Source: Rhodoferax sp.
GTDB lineage: Bacteria > Pseudomonadota > Gammaproteobacteria > Burkholderiales > Burkholderiaceae_C
Length of the DNA: 64,000 bases
Direction of reading: 5' to 3'
NCBI RefSeq assembly: GCF_025356155.1
Contig: NZ_JANXUQ010000141.1
Location: 1 to 64,000, forward strand
Positions 36,000 through 44,856 of this stretch are shown here, piece by piece. How positions within the stretch are numbered: the stretch's first letter is position 1; each line of letters opens with the position of its first letter. The notes under the pieces are model-generated. The model saw nothing but the letters and a program-made list of their open reading frames with translations, made no database searches and was not told the DNA's origin. Position numbers and translations under genes: made by a program.

Positions 36000-36015
36000 G
36001 GACCCGCACAAACCC

Positions 36016-36774
36016 ATGCTGACCACACAACGCAAAAAACTAATCCAGGACCGCCTGCTAAAAGACGGTGAAGTCATCGCCAAGACCCTGAGCCAGGAGT
36101 GGGGCGTATCCGAAGACACCATCCGCCGCGACCTGCGCGAACTGGCGCAAGAGGGCAAGCTGCAGCGCGTGCACGGCGGTGCGCTGCCTGCGTCCAAGGC
36201 GCTGGCCACGCTGGACGCGCGCCAGCATATTGCCGCCGCCGACAAGCAGGCGCTGGGACGGGCCGGTGCGGCCATGGTCATGCCCGGGCAACTGGTGTTC
36301 TTGGATGGAGGCACCACGGCGCTGCAACTGGCCCGACATCTGCCACAGGATTTGCGCGCCACCTTTGTGACGCACAGCCCCACGGTGGCGCTGGAGTTGG
36401 TAAGCAAGCCACAGCTGGACATCATCATGCTGGGCGGCACGCTGTACCGACACTCTATGGTCAATGTGGGTGCTGCAGTGGTTGCGGCGGCTACAAGCTT
36501 TCGGGCCGACCTGTACTTCATGGGCGTGACCGGTGTGCACGCCACTGCTGGCTTGAGTACCGGTGACTTTGAGGAGGCGGCGGTCAAACGCGCACTGCAT
36601 GCCCATGCCGCCGAAACCATCGTGCTGGCCTCCGCCGAGAAGCTGGGTGCGGCGTCCCCCTATGTGGTGGCGGCCGTGGCTGAGGTCGCGGCTGTGCTGG
36701 TGCTGCCGGGCCTGCCCAAGGAGCTAGCCAAGGGCCTGAAGGCGGCGGGAGCGCGGATCGTGGTGGTCAAGTAA
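36016..36774 (+). CDS. DeoR/GlpR-family transcriptional regulator
   Basis: A 252-residue regulator: an N-terminal helix-turn-helix ([16 protein letters not shown], then [19 protein letters not shown]) and [12 protein letters not shown], the family hinge, followed by a sugar-phosphate-binding domain of the ribose-5-phosphate-isomerase fold ([24 protein letters not shown]). The effector is probably a phosphorylated metabolite. No sugar operon is adjacent; the divergent Nudix gene is the most likely neighbour target. The start MLTTQRKK is standard for the family. Confidence 0.92.
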   Translation: MLTTQRKKLIQDRLLKDGEVIAKTLSQEWGVSEDTIRRDLRELAQEGKLQRVHGGALPASKALATLDARQHIAAADKQALGRAGAAMVMPGQLVFLDGGTTALQLARHLPQDLRATFVTHSPTVALELVSKPQLDIIMLGGTLYRHSMVNVGAAVVAAATSFRADLYFMGVTGVHATAGLSTGDFEEAAVKRALHAHAAETIVLASAEKLGAASPYVVAAVAEVAAVLVLPGLPKELAKGLKAAGARIVVVK

Positions 36775-36784
36775 GATTTGTTAG

Positions 36785-36841
36785 TGCTATCGGTTTAATA
36801 GCTACTCACGCATATCCCACGAGGGCTACAGCCCGTTTTTC
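36785..36841. repeat. Interspersed repeat copy E (reverse)
   Basis: Reverse complement reads aaaaacgggctgtagccctc, then gtgggatatgcgtgagtagc, then tattaaaccgatagc. It lies between the convergent ends of the DeoR and second Nudix genes. Confidence 0.9.
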
Positions 36842-36911
36842 CTCTGAGTGCCTAAAAAGCACGCAAAATATACCTGATTTGGGGTTTTTTAAGACGGTTT
36901 GACGTCACCGA

Positions 36912-37778
36912 TCAAGCAAACAGCGCCTCAAACCCCTCCACCGGCTCAAAGCGCTTGTTGCGAAACAGCAGCCGGGTCACACCCGGCAGCGCGCGCTGCG
37001 CGACCGAATGCCGTGGGTCGCCGGGGTAGCACAGCACGCGCGTGCCATCTTCGTCAAACGACTCTGGCAGCACCAGCGGCGGCAGTTGCTGGCGGGCAGC
37101 GACCATAACGCTGGCAACCGTGCGGTGGCGGGACAGGTGCGACAGACTCATGATCTGCGGTGGCGCCAGTTCGATCTGGCCACTCCAGTACTGCTGAAGT
37201 GCCGTGCGCGGCGCCAGCCACACACTCTCGGTCGCTTCATAGTCGTCGTGTGTGGCTTCCTGCTCGGGTGGCACGGCGGCGACGAAGAAGCGGGTGTCAA
37301 AGCGCTTGTTGGTGACGGAGGGCATGCGCGGTGTGATCCAGCGGCTCCACGGCAGCACATTACGTGTCTGCAGCCGCACCTGCAGCTCTGCCAGCAATTG
37401 GTTGAAGGGCTTGGTCGCGTCATGTAGCAGCGCGGCGCGCGCCGTTGCAATATTGGGAGTGAACAGCACGCGGGATTCTTCAAAAGCCTCACGCAATGCT
37501 GCTACATACAGGCCGGTGGCGGTGCTGATGGCCGTTTGCGGCTCGCCCAATGCGGCGTGCAATTGGGTGGGGTCTTGGTCCAGGTGCGCGGCGACATCTA
37601 GCAGGGCGTCGTTAGCGTCCAGCTTGCCGCCCGGGAACACATAGGCGCCGCCCAGCACATCCGACAGGCCGTGGCGCTTGACCAAGAACACCTCCAGGCC
37701 CTGGGGCGCGTCGCGCAGCATGACCACGGTTGCGGCGTCGCGTGGTGGGGCGGTGGGGACTTCGGAGTTCAGTTCCAT
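36912..37778 (-). CDS. Nudix hydrolase, CoA-pyrophosphatase-like long form
   Basis: A 288-residue Nudix protein. It begins RDAATVVMLRDAPQGLEVFLVKR, then VFPGGKLD, and the Nudix helix LREAFEESRVLF lies unusually far after the GG because of an insertion (about 55-100). This split layout is found in NUDT19/ RP2p-like members acting on CoA derivatives. The catalytic EES replaces EE-x-G, so activity should be tested. It diverges from the SDR gene across about 120 bases. Confidence 0.8.
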   Translation of the reverse strand: MELNSEVPTAPPRDAATVVMLRDAPQGLEVFLVKRHGLSDVLGGAYVFPGGKLDANDALLDVAAHLDQDPTQLHAALGEPQTAISTATGLYVAALREAFEESRVLFTPNIATARAALLHDATKPFNQLLAELQVRLQTRNVLPWSRWITPRMPSVTNKRFDTRFFVAAVPPEQEATHDDYEATESVWLAPRTALQQYWSGQIELAPPQIMSLSHLSRHRTVASVMVAARQQLPPLVLPESFDEDGTRVLCYPGDPRHSVAQRALPGVTRLLFRNKRFEPVEGFEALFA

Positions 37779-37901
37779 GGTGGAGGAGTGTCTCGGTGTT
37801 GACCTGGCGCGGCGGTTCTGTGAATTACAGTGTTTGGTGAAGGCTGGCTTCGCACTGCGGGTTCGCCAATTATGTTTATGTCAAAAAAAGGAAGAGTGTT
37901 T

Positions 37902-38810
37902 ATGCCTATCGATTTCAAAGGCCGTGTTGCCATTGTGACGGGTGCGGGCGGTGGCCTGGGTCGCCAACATGCCTTGGCGCTGGCCGCGCGCGGGGCCAAG
38001 GTGGTGGTCAATGACCTGGGCGGCGCGCGCGATGGCTCGGGCCATTCGCTGACCGCGGCCGAGGCGGTGGTGGCAGAGATTGTGGCCGCCGGTGGCGAGG
38101 CCATTGCCAACGGCGCATCGGTTACCGACTGGGATGCCGTGCAGGCAATGGTGCAGCAGGCCGTGGACACATGGGGCAGGGTGGACATTCTGGTCAACAA
38201 CGCCGGCATCTTGCGCGACAAGAGTTTTGCCAAGATGGAGTTGGCCGATTTCCGCTTGGTCATGGACGTGCATTTGATGGGCGCCGTGCATTGCTGCAAG
38301 GCGGTGTGGCCCCACATGGTGGAGCAGAAGTATGGCCGCATTCTGATGACGACTTCCAGCTCGGGGCTGTACGGCAATTTTGGCCAGTCCAACTACGGTG
38401 CGGCCAAGCTCGCGTTGGTGGGGTTGATGCAGACGCTGTCCATTGAAGGCGCCAAATCCGACATCCGCGTCAATGCCCTGGCGCCCACGGCGGCCACGCG
38501 CATGACCGAAGGGCTGATGTCCGAGGCCGTGCTGGCTGCACTGAAGCCCGAGGCCGTTGTGCCCGCCATGCTGGTGCTGGTCGCGCAGAATGCTCCCACC
38601 CGCACCATCCTGTGTGCAGGTGCCGGCCACGTTGAGGCCGCCAACATCACGATGACGCAGGGCGACTGGATTGGCCTGGATGGGGACGCAACCGAGCGTC
38701 TGGCCGCACAGTTGGACAAGGTGCGCGACCGTGTGGATGAGATGGTGCCGTCCAGCGGCGCGGCGCAGGGCAGCCACGAGGTGTCGCACGCCACGGTGAA
38801 ACTGGCTTAG
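37902..38810 (+). CDS. Short-chain dehydrogenase, multifunctional-enzyme type
   Basis: A 302-residue NAD(P)-dependent SDR. The cofactor loop is TGAGGGLGRQHALALA, the NNAG motif follows at NNAGILRDKSF, and the catalytic residues are the Ser in TTSSSG with YGAAK. Its length and GxGxG form match the 3-hydroxyacyl-CoA dehydrogenase domain of peroxisomal multifunctional enzyme (HSD17B4). The role is probably beta-oxidation or steroid-like hydroxyacyl metabolism. The start MPIDFKG is preferred because aggaagag lies just upstream. Its stop overlaps the convergent membrane gene by four bases. Confidence 0.9.
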   Translation: MPIDFKGRVAIVTGAGGGLGRQHALALAARGAKVVVNDLGGARDGSGHSLTAAEAVVAEIVAAGGEAIANGASVTDWDAVQAMVQQAVDTWGRVDILVNNAGILRDKSFAKMELADFRLVMDVHLMGAVHCCKAVWPHMVEQKYGRILMTTSSSGLYGNFGQSNYGAAKLALVGLMQTLSIEGAKSDIRVNALAPTAATRMTEGLMSEAVLAALKPEAVVPAMLVLVAQNAPTRTILCAGAGHVEAANITMTQGDWIGLDGDATERLAAQLDKVRDRVDEMVPSSGAAQGSHEVSHATVKLA

Positions 38811-40009
38811 GGTTGGTGGACGACCCATTGCGTCTGGCCGTCCGTCTCCGGGTTGGCGGCCAGTGCCAGATGCTCCGCCTGGTCGACAACGGCGGACGCG
38901 TTGGCATCACCTGCAATGACCGACACCGCGCCAATGCCAAAGCGCGGCACAAAGGCGTAGGTGGTGTAGTCCGGCCCAGTCACGCGCAACGGTTTTGCCA
39001 TCAGGTAATGCAGGCGCTGCAGTAGTTTTTCGACGAGGCGGCTCTTGCTGTCGGTCGAGACCACGACGACGAAACAGCGTGGGTGGTAGAGGCCCAATAC
39101 ATTGCGAAAGCCCACTGAGCGCCGCATCCGCGCCGACATCGCGGCCAGGATTTGCTGGTCGGCGTTGTGGCCCGCGGTCTCGGCCAATTCATACAGGTTG
39201 CGCAGGTAGAGACAGATCACCGTGCATTCCTGGTGCCGGCGTGCACTGCGCCAAAAGGCGTCGTCTACCTTGGAGATCAGCATCGAGCCTTTGGGTAGTC
39301 CTGTAGACGGATCGCCGCCCTCTGCCAAATTTGCCAGGCGCTCCAAGCGCCGGTTGATGCGGTCACGGCGCAGGCCCAGGTAGGTGCCCGCCATCAGGAA
39401 AGAAATGGTGCACAGTGCGGTCAATATCCAGACGGCTATGCCCAAGTCCTGGTGCAAGCCATGCGCATACAGCCCGGCCACCATGACCAGCAGCAAGCCC
39501 ATGTTGGCCAGCATGCCGAGCGCAAGCCGGTCTCCCAGCGTGATGGCGCGCAGCAGTGCGATGGCGGGCGGCAAAATGGCCACGGTATTGATAGCTGCCG
39601 TGGTGGCCAGCAAAGCGGGCGCCTCTTCCGGCGGACCCATCCAGGTCAGCGCGGCCATCGTGCAGCCCGCCAGTGCAAGGCCGACCACGCCGCAGCCAAT
39701 GCTGGCCCGTACGACGCGATCTTCGCGCGCCACGCCCATCCAAAAACCCAGGTAGCGCAGTGCCAGCGCGCCGCCCAACAAACCCATGCTGTTTTGCAGC
39801 ACGTGAAGCATTTTTAGGGGAAGGCTGGGGAAGATGAACTCGGTGATACCGGTCAACAAAACACATGCCGAACCGACCAGCGCCACGAACACAAAGGCGC
39901 GCCAAGATGCGATGCTGCGCCGTATCAATGCATCCGCCAGCGCAAAGGCGGCGAGTGTGGTCAGACCACCCAGCATGGCCGACCAGACAACGAGTTCAGG
40001 CGCATTCAT
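38807..40009 (-). CDS. Membrane protein with degenerate GGDEF domain
   Basis: A 400-residue protein. Seven hydrophobic segments fill about 1-215. A linker RRLERLANLAEGGDPSTGLP leads to a GGDEF-like domain: DPSTGLPKG is the usual DxLTGLxNR start, but the signature site reads GLYHPRCFVVVV in place of RxGGDEF. It therefore should not make cyclic di-GMP and may be a sensor or a binding protein. Divergent from gshA across about 107 bases. Confidence 0.75.
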   Translation of the reverse strand: MNAPELVVWSAMLGGLTTLAAFALADALIRRSIASWRAFVFVALVGSACVLLTGITEFIFPSLPLKMLHVLQNSMGLLGGALALRYLGFWMGVAREDRVVRASIGCGVVGLALAGCTMAALTWMGPPEEAPALLATTAAINTVAILPPAIALLRAITLGDRLALGMLANMGLLLVMVAGLYAHGLHQDLGIAVWILTALCTISFLMAGTYLGLRRDRINRRLERLANLAEGGDPSTGLPKGSMLISKVDDAFWRSARRHQECTVICLYLRNLYELAETAGHNADQQILAAMSARMRRSVGFRNVLGLYHPRCFVVVVSTDSKSRLVEKLLQRLHYLMAKPLRVTGPDYTTYAFVPRFGIGAVSVIAGDANASAVVDQAEHLALAANPETDGQTQWVVHQP

Positions 40010-40116
40010 GCGGAATTATGGTGGAATTATCGAAACTTGACCCTAGCCAGCAACAGTTGTTGGGGTGTGGTACCTTTGCGCCCCACAGAAATCGAAGGGC
40101 CTTAAGGGTCACAAGC

Positions 40117-41646
40117 ATGCAAACAATTTCACAGGCCTTGGGGTCGCTCACCGCATCACGCATCCACGGTATACGCCGCGGTGTGGAGAAAGAGAGTTTG
40201 CGCACGCTGACCAACGGTGCCTTGGCGACGACGCCGCACCCCAAGGCATTGGGCTCGGCGTTGACGCACCCCAACATCACGACGGACTTTAGCGAATCGC
40301 AGGTTGAATTGATCACCGGCGTACACGCGGCAGTGCAAGACTGTGTGGATGAGTTGACGCAGGTGCAGCAGGCTACCGTACACGCGCTGGGTGATGAAAT
40401 GTTGTGGGCCTCCAGCATGCCCTGTCGATTGCCGGATGATGACGCGATTCCGCTGGGCCAATATGGCACATCCAATGTGGGCCGCTCCAAAACCGTGTAC
40501 CGCATGGGCCTCGGCTACCGCTATGGGCGGCGCATGCAAGCCATCTCGGGTATCCACTACAACTGGTCGTTGCCCGATGTCAGCAGCGAGCAATACTTTG
40601 GTCTGATCCGCAATTTCCGCCGCCACGCCTTTTTGTTGTTGTATCTGTTTGGTGCGTCGCCGGCCGTGTGTTCCACCTTTGTTGCCGGGCGCCCGCACCA
40701 ACTGCAGGCGCTCAATGCCCACACCATGTATTTGCCCTACGCCACGTCGCTGCGCATGGGGCGCCTGGGCTATCAGAGCGATGCCCAGGCGTCGCTGGCC
40801 GTCAGTTACAACAACCTGCAGGGATATGGCGGATCGCTGGAAGAGGCGCTGACACAGGCCTACCCGGCCTACGAAGCCATAGGTGTGCGTGGCCCGGACG
40901 GCGCCTACCGCCAACTGGCAACCAGCCTACTGCAGATCGAAAACGAGTTCTACGGCACGATACGCCCCAAGCGTGTCATCTTCCCGGGCGAGCGGCCCCT
41001 GCATGCGCTGCGCGAGCGCGGCGTGGAATATGTCGAAGTGCGCCTGATGGACCTGGACCCGTTCGAGACGGTGGGTATCAATGCCCAGACCATGCGGTTT
41101 CTGGATGTTTTTTTGCTGCACTGCCTGCTCAGCGAGAGCGCACCCGATTCGCCGGAAGAAATTGTGGCGTTGGCGCACAACCAGCACAGCGTGGCCGAAC
41201 GTGGGCGAGAGCCAGGGCTGCGCCTGGAGCGCGGTGCGGGTACTGTCGCACTGAAGGACTGGGGCCTTGAATTGGTCGGGCAACTTGGCCCCATCGCCAA
41301 GACGCTGGATGCTGCACACGCAACTACCAACTACAGCGATGCGGTGCAGGCCGCTGTGCACGGCTTGCAGCATCCCGAGACGCTGCCTTCGGCCCGCGTG
41401 TTGAAAGCCATCACCGAACAATTTGAGGGTTCATTTGCGACCTTTGCAAGGGCGCAATCGGTGCAGATCAAGCAGTCAATGCTGGACATGCCCTTGCCTG
41501 CGGAACTGCAAGCGCGCTTTGAAACCTTGGCACGCGAATCATGGGATGCGCAGCGCAAGATCGAAGCGGCCGACACCCTGCCGTTTGATATCTACCTGCA
41601 AGAGTATTTGTCGCACAAACGGCTGGGTGCCAAAACCCCCGCATGA
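40117..41646 (+). CDS. gshA: Glutamate-cysteine ligase, E. coli type
   Basis: A 509-residue class I GshA, the first step of glutathione synthesis (ATP-dependent joining of glutamate and cysteine). Features include RRGVEKESLR, TDFSESQVELIT, QYGTSNVGRSKTVYRMGL and GIHYNWSLPD, all near the family's active site. Length equals E. coli GshA (518). The start MQTISQ is chosen from conservation; the reading frame extends 84 codons upstream without support. A strong bidirectional terminator follows. Confidence 0.96.
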   Translation: MQTISQALGSLTASRIHGIRRGVEKESLRTLTNGALATTPHPKALGSALTHPNITTDFSESQVELITGVHAAVQDCVDELTQVQQATVHALGDEMLWASSMPCRLPDDDAIPLGQYGTSNVGRSKTVYRMGLGYRYGRRMQAISGIHYNWSLPDVSSEQYFGLIRNFRRHAFLLLYLFGASPAVCSTFVAGRPHQLQALNAHTMYLPYATSLRMGRLGYQSDAQASLAVSYNNLQGYGGSLEEALTQAYPAYEAIGVRGPDGAYRQLATSLLQIENEFYGTIRPKRVIFPGERPLHALRERGVEYVEVRLMDLDPFETVGINAQTMRFLDVFLLHCLLSESAPDSPEEIVALAHNQHSVAERGREPGLRLERGAGTVALKDWGLELVGQLGPIAKTLDAAHATTNYSDAVQAAVHGLQHPETLPSARVLKAITEQFEGSFATFARAQSVQIKQSMLDMPLPAELQARFETLARESWDAQRKIEAADTLPFDIYLQEYLSHKRLGAKTPA

Positions 41647-41674
41647 TTCGCTATCTAAGAAAATTGCGGACGTG

Positions 41675-41711
41675 AAAAAAGGGCTGAGCGCCATGCGCTC
41701 AGCCCTTTTTC
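41675..41711. terminator. Bidirectional terminator between gshA and the next gene
   Basis: A 16-bp perfect stem, aaaaagggctgagcgc (41676-41691) with gcgctcagccctttt plus t (41695-41710), loop cat. A/T runs on both sides allow use by gshA and the convergent gene. Confidence 0.95.
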
Positions 41712-41758
41712 GTAGGCCCTGCCGTTACCGCGGCCGGGCTTTTCTTGACCAGCTGTGA

Positions 41759-42304
41759 TTAAGCAGCCTTGCGTGTGCGAACCACTTTCTTGGCAGCTGT
41801 CTTGACAGAAGTGGCCTTGGCTGTAGCGGTCTTGGCGCGGGCTGGCTTGCCAGCAATCTTGGTAGCCAGTTCGCTGGACTTGGCTTCGATCTTGGCCACA
41901 ACCTTGATCACGGCTTGTGCTGCAGGCACAGCGGCGGTAGCCAGGCTGCTCAGCGTGGTCACGCCGGTGGACTTTTCGAAACGGCCTGCATTGGCAGACA
42001 CTTGCACGACGCCCTTGCCGGCCAGTTCCACGGCCTTGTTGACGACCAGGTTGGCGTTGTCAGAAGTTACTTCCACGCCCTTGACGTAGTAGGCCGTCAG
42101 CTTTTGCTCTGCAGACAACGCATTCTTGCGGGTCTTGGCGCTCAGACGCGAACCGGCCTTTTCCAGCGCGGCGATAAAGCGGCGGTCCATGAACACTGCA
42201 GCGCGCTCGTTGCCCACGCGGTAAGCGCTGATGACGTTCTTGGCAGTGTTGCCATAGGATTCAATCAGTTCGTTGGTGACGGTTGCGAGTTTTTGGTTAG
42301 CCAT
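41759..42304 (-). CDS. Alanine/lysine-rich protein, phasin-like with histone-H1-like tail
   Basis: A 181-residue protein. The first 130 residues are helical and phasin-like (ELIESYGNTAKNVISAYRVG). The last 45 are a Lys/Ala/Thr tail (ARAKTATAKATSVKTAAKK), as in bacterial H1-like or polyhydroxybutyrate-granule proteins that bind DNA. A role at granules or the nucleoid is inference. A strong ribosome site precedes the ATG and a terminator follows. Confidence 0.65.
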   Translation of the reverse strand: MANQKLATVTNELIESYGNTAKNVISAYRVGNERAAVFMDRRFIAALEKAGSRLSAKTRKNALSAEQKLTAYYVKGVEVTSDNANLVVNKAVELAGKGVVQVSANAGRFEKSTGVTTLSSLATAAVPAAQAVIKVVAKIEAKSSELATKIAGKPARAKTATAKATSVKTAAKKVVRTRKAA

Positions 42305-42424
42305 GAAAATGCTCCTGAAGAAAAATGAAAGAGATGAGAAACCTGTTGCTGGGGTGGATTCTGTCGGTTCGTCCTAGTGCTGGCACCTTAATTCCGGCAG
42401 TTTTCCTAGAGGCGTATGCCTATT

Positions 42425-42545
42425 GCGCCCCCACGCTCTGCCGCTACGCGGGTCGCTGCCCCCCGAGGGGGCTAAATCCGCTTGGGGCGGCCCGGCGCGG
42501 ATTTGCTGCCCCTGCGGCGAGTTGGCAGGCGGTCTGCGCAAACTG
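42425..42545. repeat. Second-family intergenic repeat, copy 2
   Basis: The stretch runs cgcgggtcgctgccccccga, then gggggctaaatccgcttggg, then gcggcccggcgcggatttgc. The part ccttggggcggcccggcg is also in the third copy. No gene is supported between 42305 and 42597 apart from this. Confidence 0.75.
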
Positions 42546-42597
42546 TCCGACAATCAAGCCTTCACCCAATCAGCAATCAATAAGAGGTTTCAGGCGT

Positions 42598-43578
42598 ATG
42601 GCGATTCAGTGGTTCCCAGGTCATATGCACCTGACGCGCAAGGCGATCGAGGAGCGCATCAAGGAGATTGATGTGGTTATCGAGCTGCTGGATGCGCGCC
42701 TGCCCGGCTCCAGCGCCAACCCTATGTTGGCCCAGCTCACCGCAGGCAAACCGGCACTCAAGGTGCTAAACAAACAAGACCTGGCCGACCCCGCACGCAC
42801 GCTGGAGTGGCTGGCCCACTTCAACGCTTTGCCGGGCACCCGTGCGCTGGGGCTTGACGCCAGCATGGCATCACCGGCCCGCGCGCTGATTGATGCCTGC
42901 TTTGCGCTGGCGCCCAGCCGCGGCCAGAGCATGACCAAGCCCATGCGGGTGCTGATTTGCGGCATTCCCAATGTGGGCAAGTCCACGTTGATCAATACGC
43001 TAAAAGGCAAGCGTTCGGCAGTGACCGGCGATGAGGCGGGCGTCACCAAGATCGAGCAACGCATCGTGCTGCAAGACGGCTTCTACCTGTTTGACACACC
43101 CGGCGTGTTATGGCCGCGCATCATAGTGGCCAAGAGCGGCTACAACCTGGCCGCCAGTGGCGCCATTGGCCGCAATGCCTTTGACGAGGAAGAGGTTGCG
43201 CTGGAGCTGCTGGACTACCTGCGTCAGCATTACGCCCCGTTGGTGGAAGCGCGTTACAAGACCTCCGGCGTAGCTGATCTGACGGATGAGCAAATTCTGG
43301 AAGCAGTGGGGCGCAAGCGCGGCGCGCTGCTGACGGGTGGCAAGATAAACTTGCAAAAGGCAGCTGACCTGGTCATCCATGATTTCCGCTCCGCCGTCAT
43401 GGGCCGCATCACGCTGGAGACGCCGACCGAATTCGGGCAATGGCTGGCCCATGGCCAAAAGCTGGACGCTGAACGCCAGGTCAAGAAAGACGCCATCGAG
43501 CTGGACAGGGCCGTGCGGTTCAAGAAGGTGCGACGGCCAGGGCGAAAAGACTCTTCCGACGAGAACGCCTCGGATTAA
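42598..43578 (+). CDS. ylqF: YlqF/RbgA-family ribosome biogenesis GTPase
   Basis: A 326-residue circularly permuted GTPase. The motifs run in the order G4 (LNKQD), G1 (GIPNVGKST), G3 (DTPGV), with the YlqF opening MAIQWFPGHMHLTRK. It acts in late assembly of the large ribosomal subunit. A C-terminal Arg/Lys-rich tail (KKVRRPGRKD) could bind rRNA. The start is fixed by family conservation. Stands alone. Confidence 0.93.
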   Translation: MAIQWFPGHMHLTRKAIEERIKEIDVVIELLDARLPGSSANPMLAQLTAGKPALKVLNKQDLADPARTLEWLAHFNALPGTRALGLDASMASPARALIDACFALAPSRGQSMTKPMRVLICGIPNVGKSTLINTLKGKRSAVTGDEAGVTKIEQRIVLQDGFYLFDTPGVLWPRIIVAKSGYNLAASGAIGRNAFDEEEVALELLDYLRQHYAPLVEARYKTSGVADLTDEQILEAVGRKRGALLTGGKINLQKAADLVIHDFRSAVMGRITLETPTEFGQWLAHGQKLDAERQVKKDAIELDRAVRFKKVRRPGRKDSSDENASD

Positions 43579-43579
43579 A

Positions 43580-43632
43580 TGGGCCTCCAGCCCTCGTGTA
43601 TATTACGCGAGTAGCTACTAAATACATAGCAA
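43580..43632. repeat. Interspersed repeat copy F
   Basis: Reads ccagccctcgtgtatattac, then gcgagtagctactaaataca, ending tagc. It lies directly between the GTPase and DHH genes. Confidence 0.85.
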
Positions 43633-43668
43633 ATTCAGTGCAGTGACGGTGCGTCTGCGCGATTGAAC

Positions 43669-44586
43669 ATGAAAACCCTACTGCCCTTGCAATTGCTGTT
43701 TGCGCCTGACCGCAACGACCCGAACCCGCTGGTCATCTACCACGGTCACGGTTGTCCCGACGGCTTTGCGTCTGCACTCGCCGCCTGGTTGTTTTACGAA
43801 GGCAAGGCGGAATTTTTGGGCCTGGACCATGGCAATGTGCGATCCGTCGCCGATCTGCCCGTGCTGCATGGCCGCGCGGTCTACATTTTGGATTTTTCGT
43901 TTTCTGCCGACATCCTGCGCGACATTGAAGAGCATGCGGCCAAGCTGGTGCTGCTAGACCACCACAAGAGTGCTGCCGAGCAACTCACCGGTTTTGCCTG
44001 CCGTTGCGGTGTCGTGCATTTCGACATGAGCAAATCAGGCTCGCGCCTGGCCTGGGAATTTTTTCAACCCAACCGGCCACTGCCAGATTTGGTGCGCTTT
44101 ATTGAAGACCGCGACATCTGGACCTGGCAGTACCCCGAGAGCGCCGGGTTCCTGGCTGCACTGGACATGGAACCATTTGACTTTGCACGCTGGGCGGTCA
44201 TGGCCGCGTTTGATGCGGATCAGGTGACCGCTTTCATGGCGCTTGGCCAAGCCATGGACGAGAAATTCAAAAAGCTGGCTGCCGACATTGCAGATGGCGC
44301 CCAGGCGATCAGCTTCAACGGCCAGCACGGCCTCATGGTCAATGCGCCAGGAGTCTTCCACAGCGTGGTAGGTGACATGCTGTCGCGCAAATGCGGCAGC
44401 TTTGCCTTGCTGTGGTGCGTATCGAAAGAGGGGGTGATCAAAGCCGGGCTGCGTTCACAGCGCGACTTTGATTGCATCGCCTTGGCCCGCAGCATGGGCG
44501 GCGGTGGCCATGCCCAGGCCTGCGGGTTCAAGATGGGCAAGGAGCGCTTGCCCGAACTGCTGAGCGGCGTGTTTACTTCGTCTTGA
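43669..44586 (+). CDS. DHH-family phosphoesterase
   Basis: A 305-residue protein with DHH-like motifs: YHGHGCPDGFASALA (metal site I), ILDFSFS, LLDHHKSA (the DHH motif) and the C-terminal DHHA1-type ending SMGGGGHAQACGFK. It resembles nano-RNase or cyclic-dinucleotide phosphodiesterase relatives, and the exact substrate is unknown. The ATG at 43669 is used; a TTG two codons earlier is an alternative. Its 3' end overlaps a 46-residue minus-strand gene by 14 bases. Confidence 0.88.
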   Translation: MKTLLPLQLLFAPDRNDPNPLVIYHGHGCPDGFASALAAWLFYEGKAEFLGLDHGNVRSVADLPVLHGRAVYILDFSFSADILRDIEEHAAKLVLLDHHKSAAEQLTGFACRCGVVHFDMSKSGSRLAWEFFQPNRPLPDLVRFIEDRDIWTWQYPESAGFLAALDMEPFDFARWAVMAAFDADQVTAFMALGQAMDEKFKKLAADIADGAQAISFNGQHGLMVNAPGVFHSVVGDMLSRKCGSFALLWCVSKEGVIKAGLRSQRDFDCIALARSMGGGGHAQACGFKMGKERLPELLSGVFTSS

Positions 44587-44713
44587 TCTTGCCGCGGGGC
44601 ATCACGGTCGTAACCGGTGCCATCGGACGATCGGACGTTGAGTTCTTGGGCTCAGACGTGTCCTTCTTGGGTTTCTTTGCCATTTTTTCCTTGCGCTGAT
44701 CACCTTTAGCCAT
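44573..44713 (-). CDS. Small basic protein (46 residues)
   Basis: A 47-codon frame starting MAKGDQRKEKMAKKPKKD and ending MPRGKIKTK. A near-perfect ribosome site ggagg lies eight bases upstream of the ATG, the strongest argument that it is real. About a third of residues are Lys or Arg and there is no hydrophobic segment, so it may bind nucleic acid. I recall similar small basic proteins in Burkholderiales but can state no function. It overlaps the end of the DHH gene. Confidence 0.75.
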   Translation of the reverse strand: MAKGDQRKEKMAKKPKKDTSEPKNSTSDRPMAPVTTVMPRGKIKTK

Positions 44714-44856
44714 ATGTCCTCCGAAGTCAACCCCGACATGGGGTTCGATGGCTAGATATTACGGCAGAAACGGGCCAATATTGCTGGCACTACTGCTTGT
44801 TGCACCCGGCGCTTGCGTCTACCATGCAGTTCCCCGTTATTACCGGAATGCGCCCC

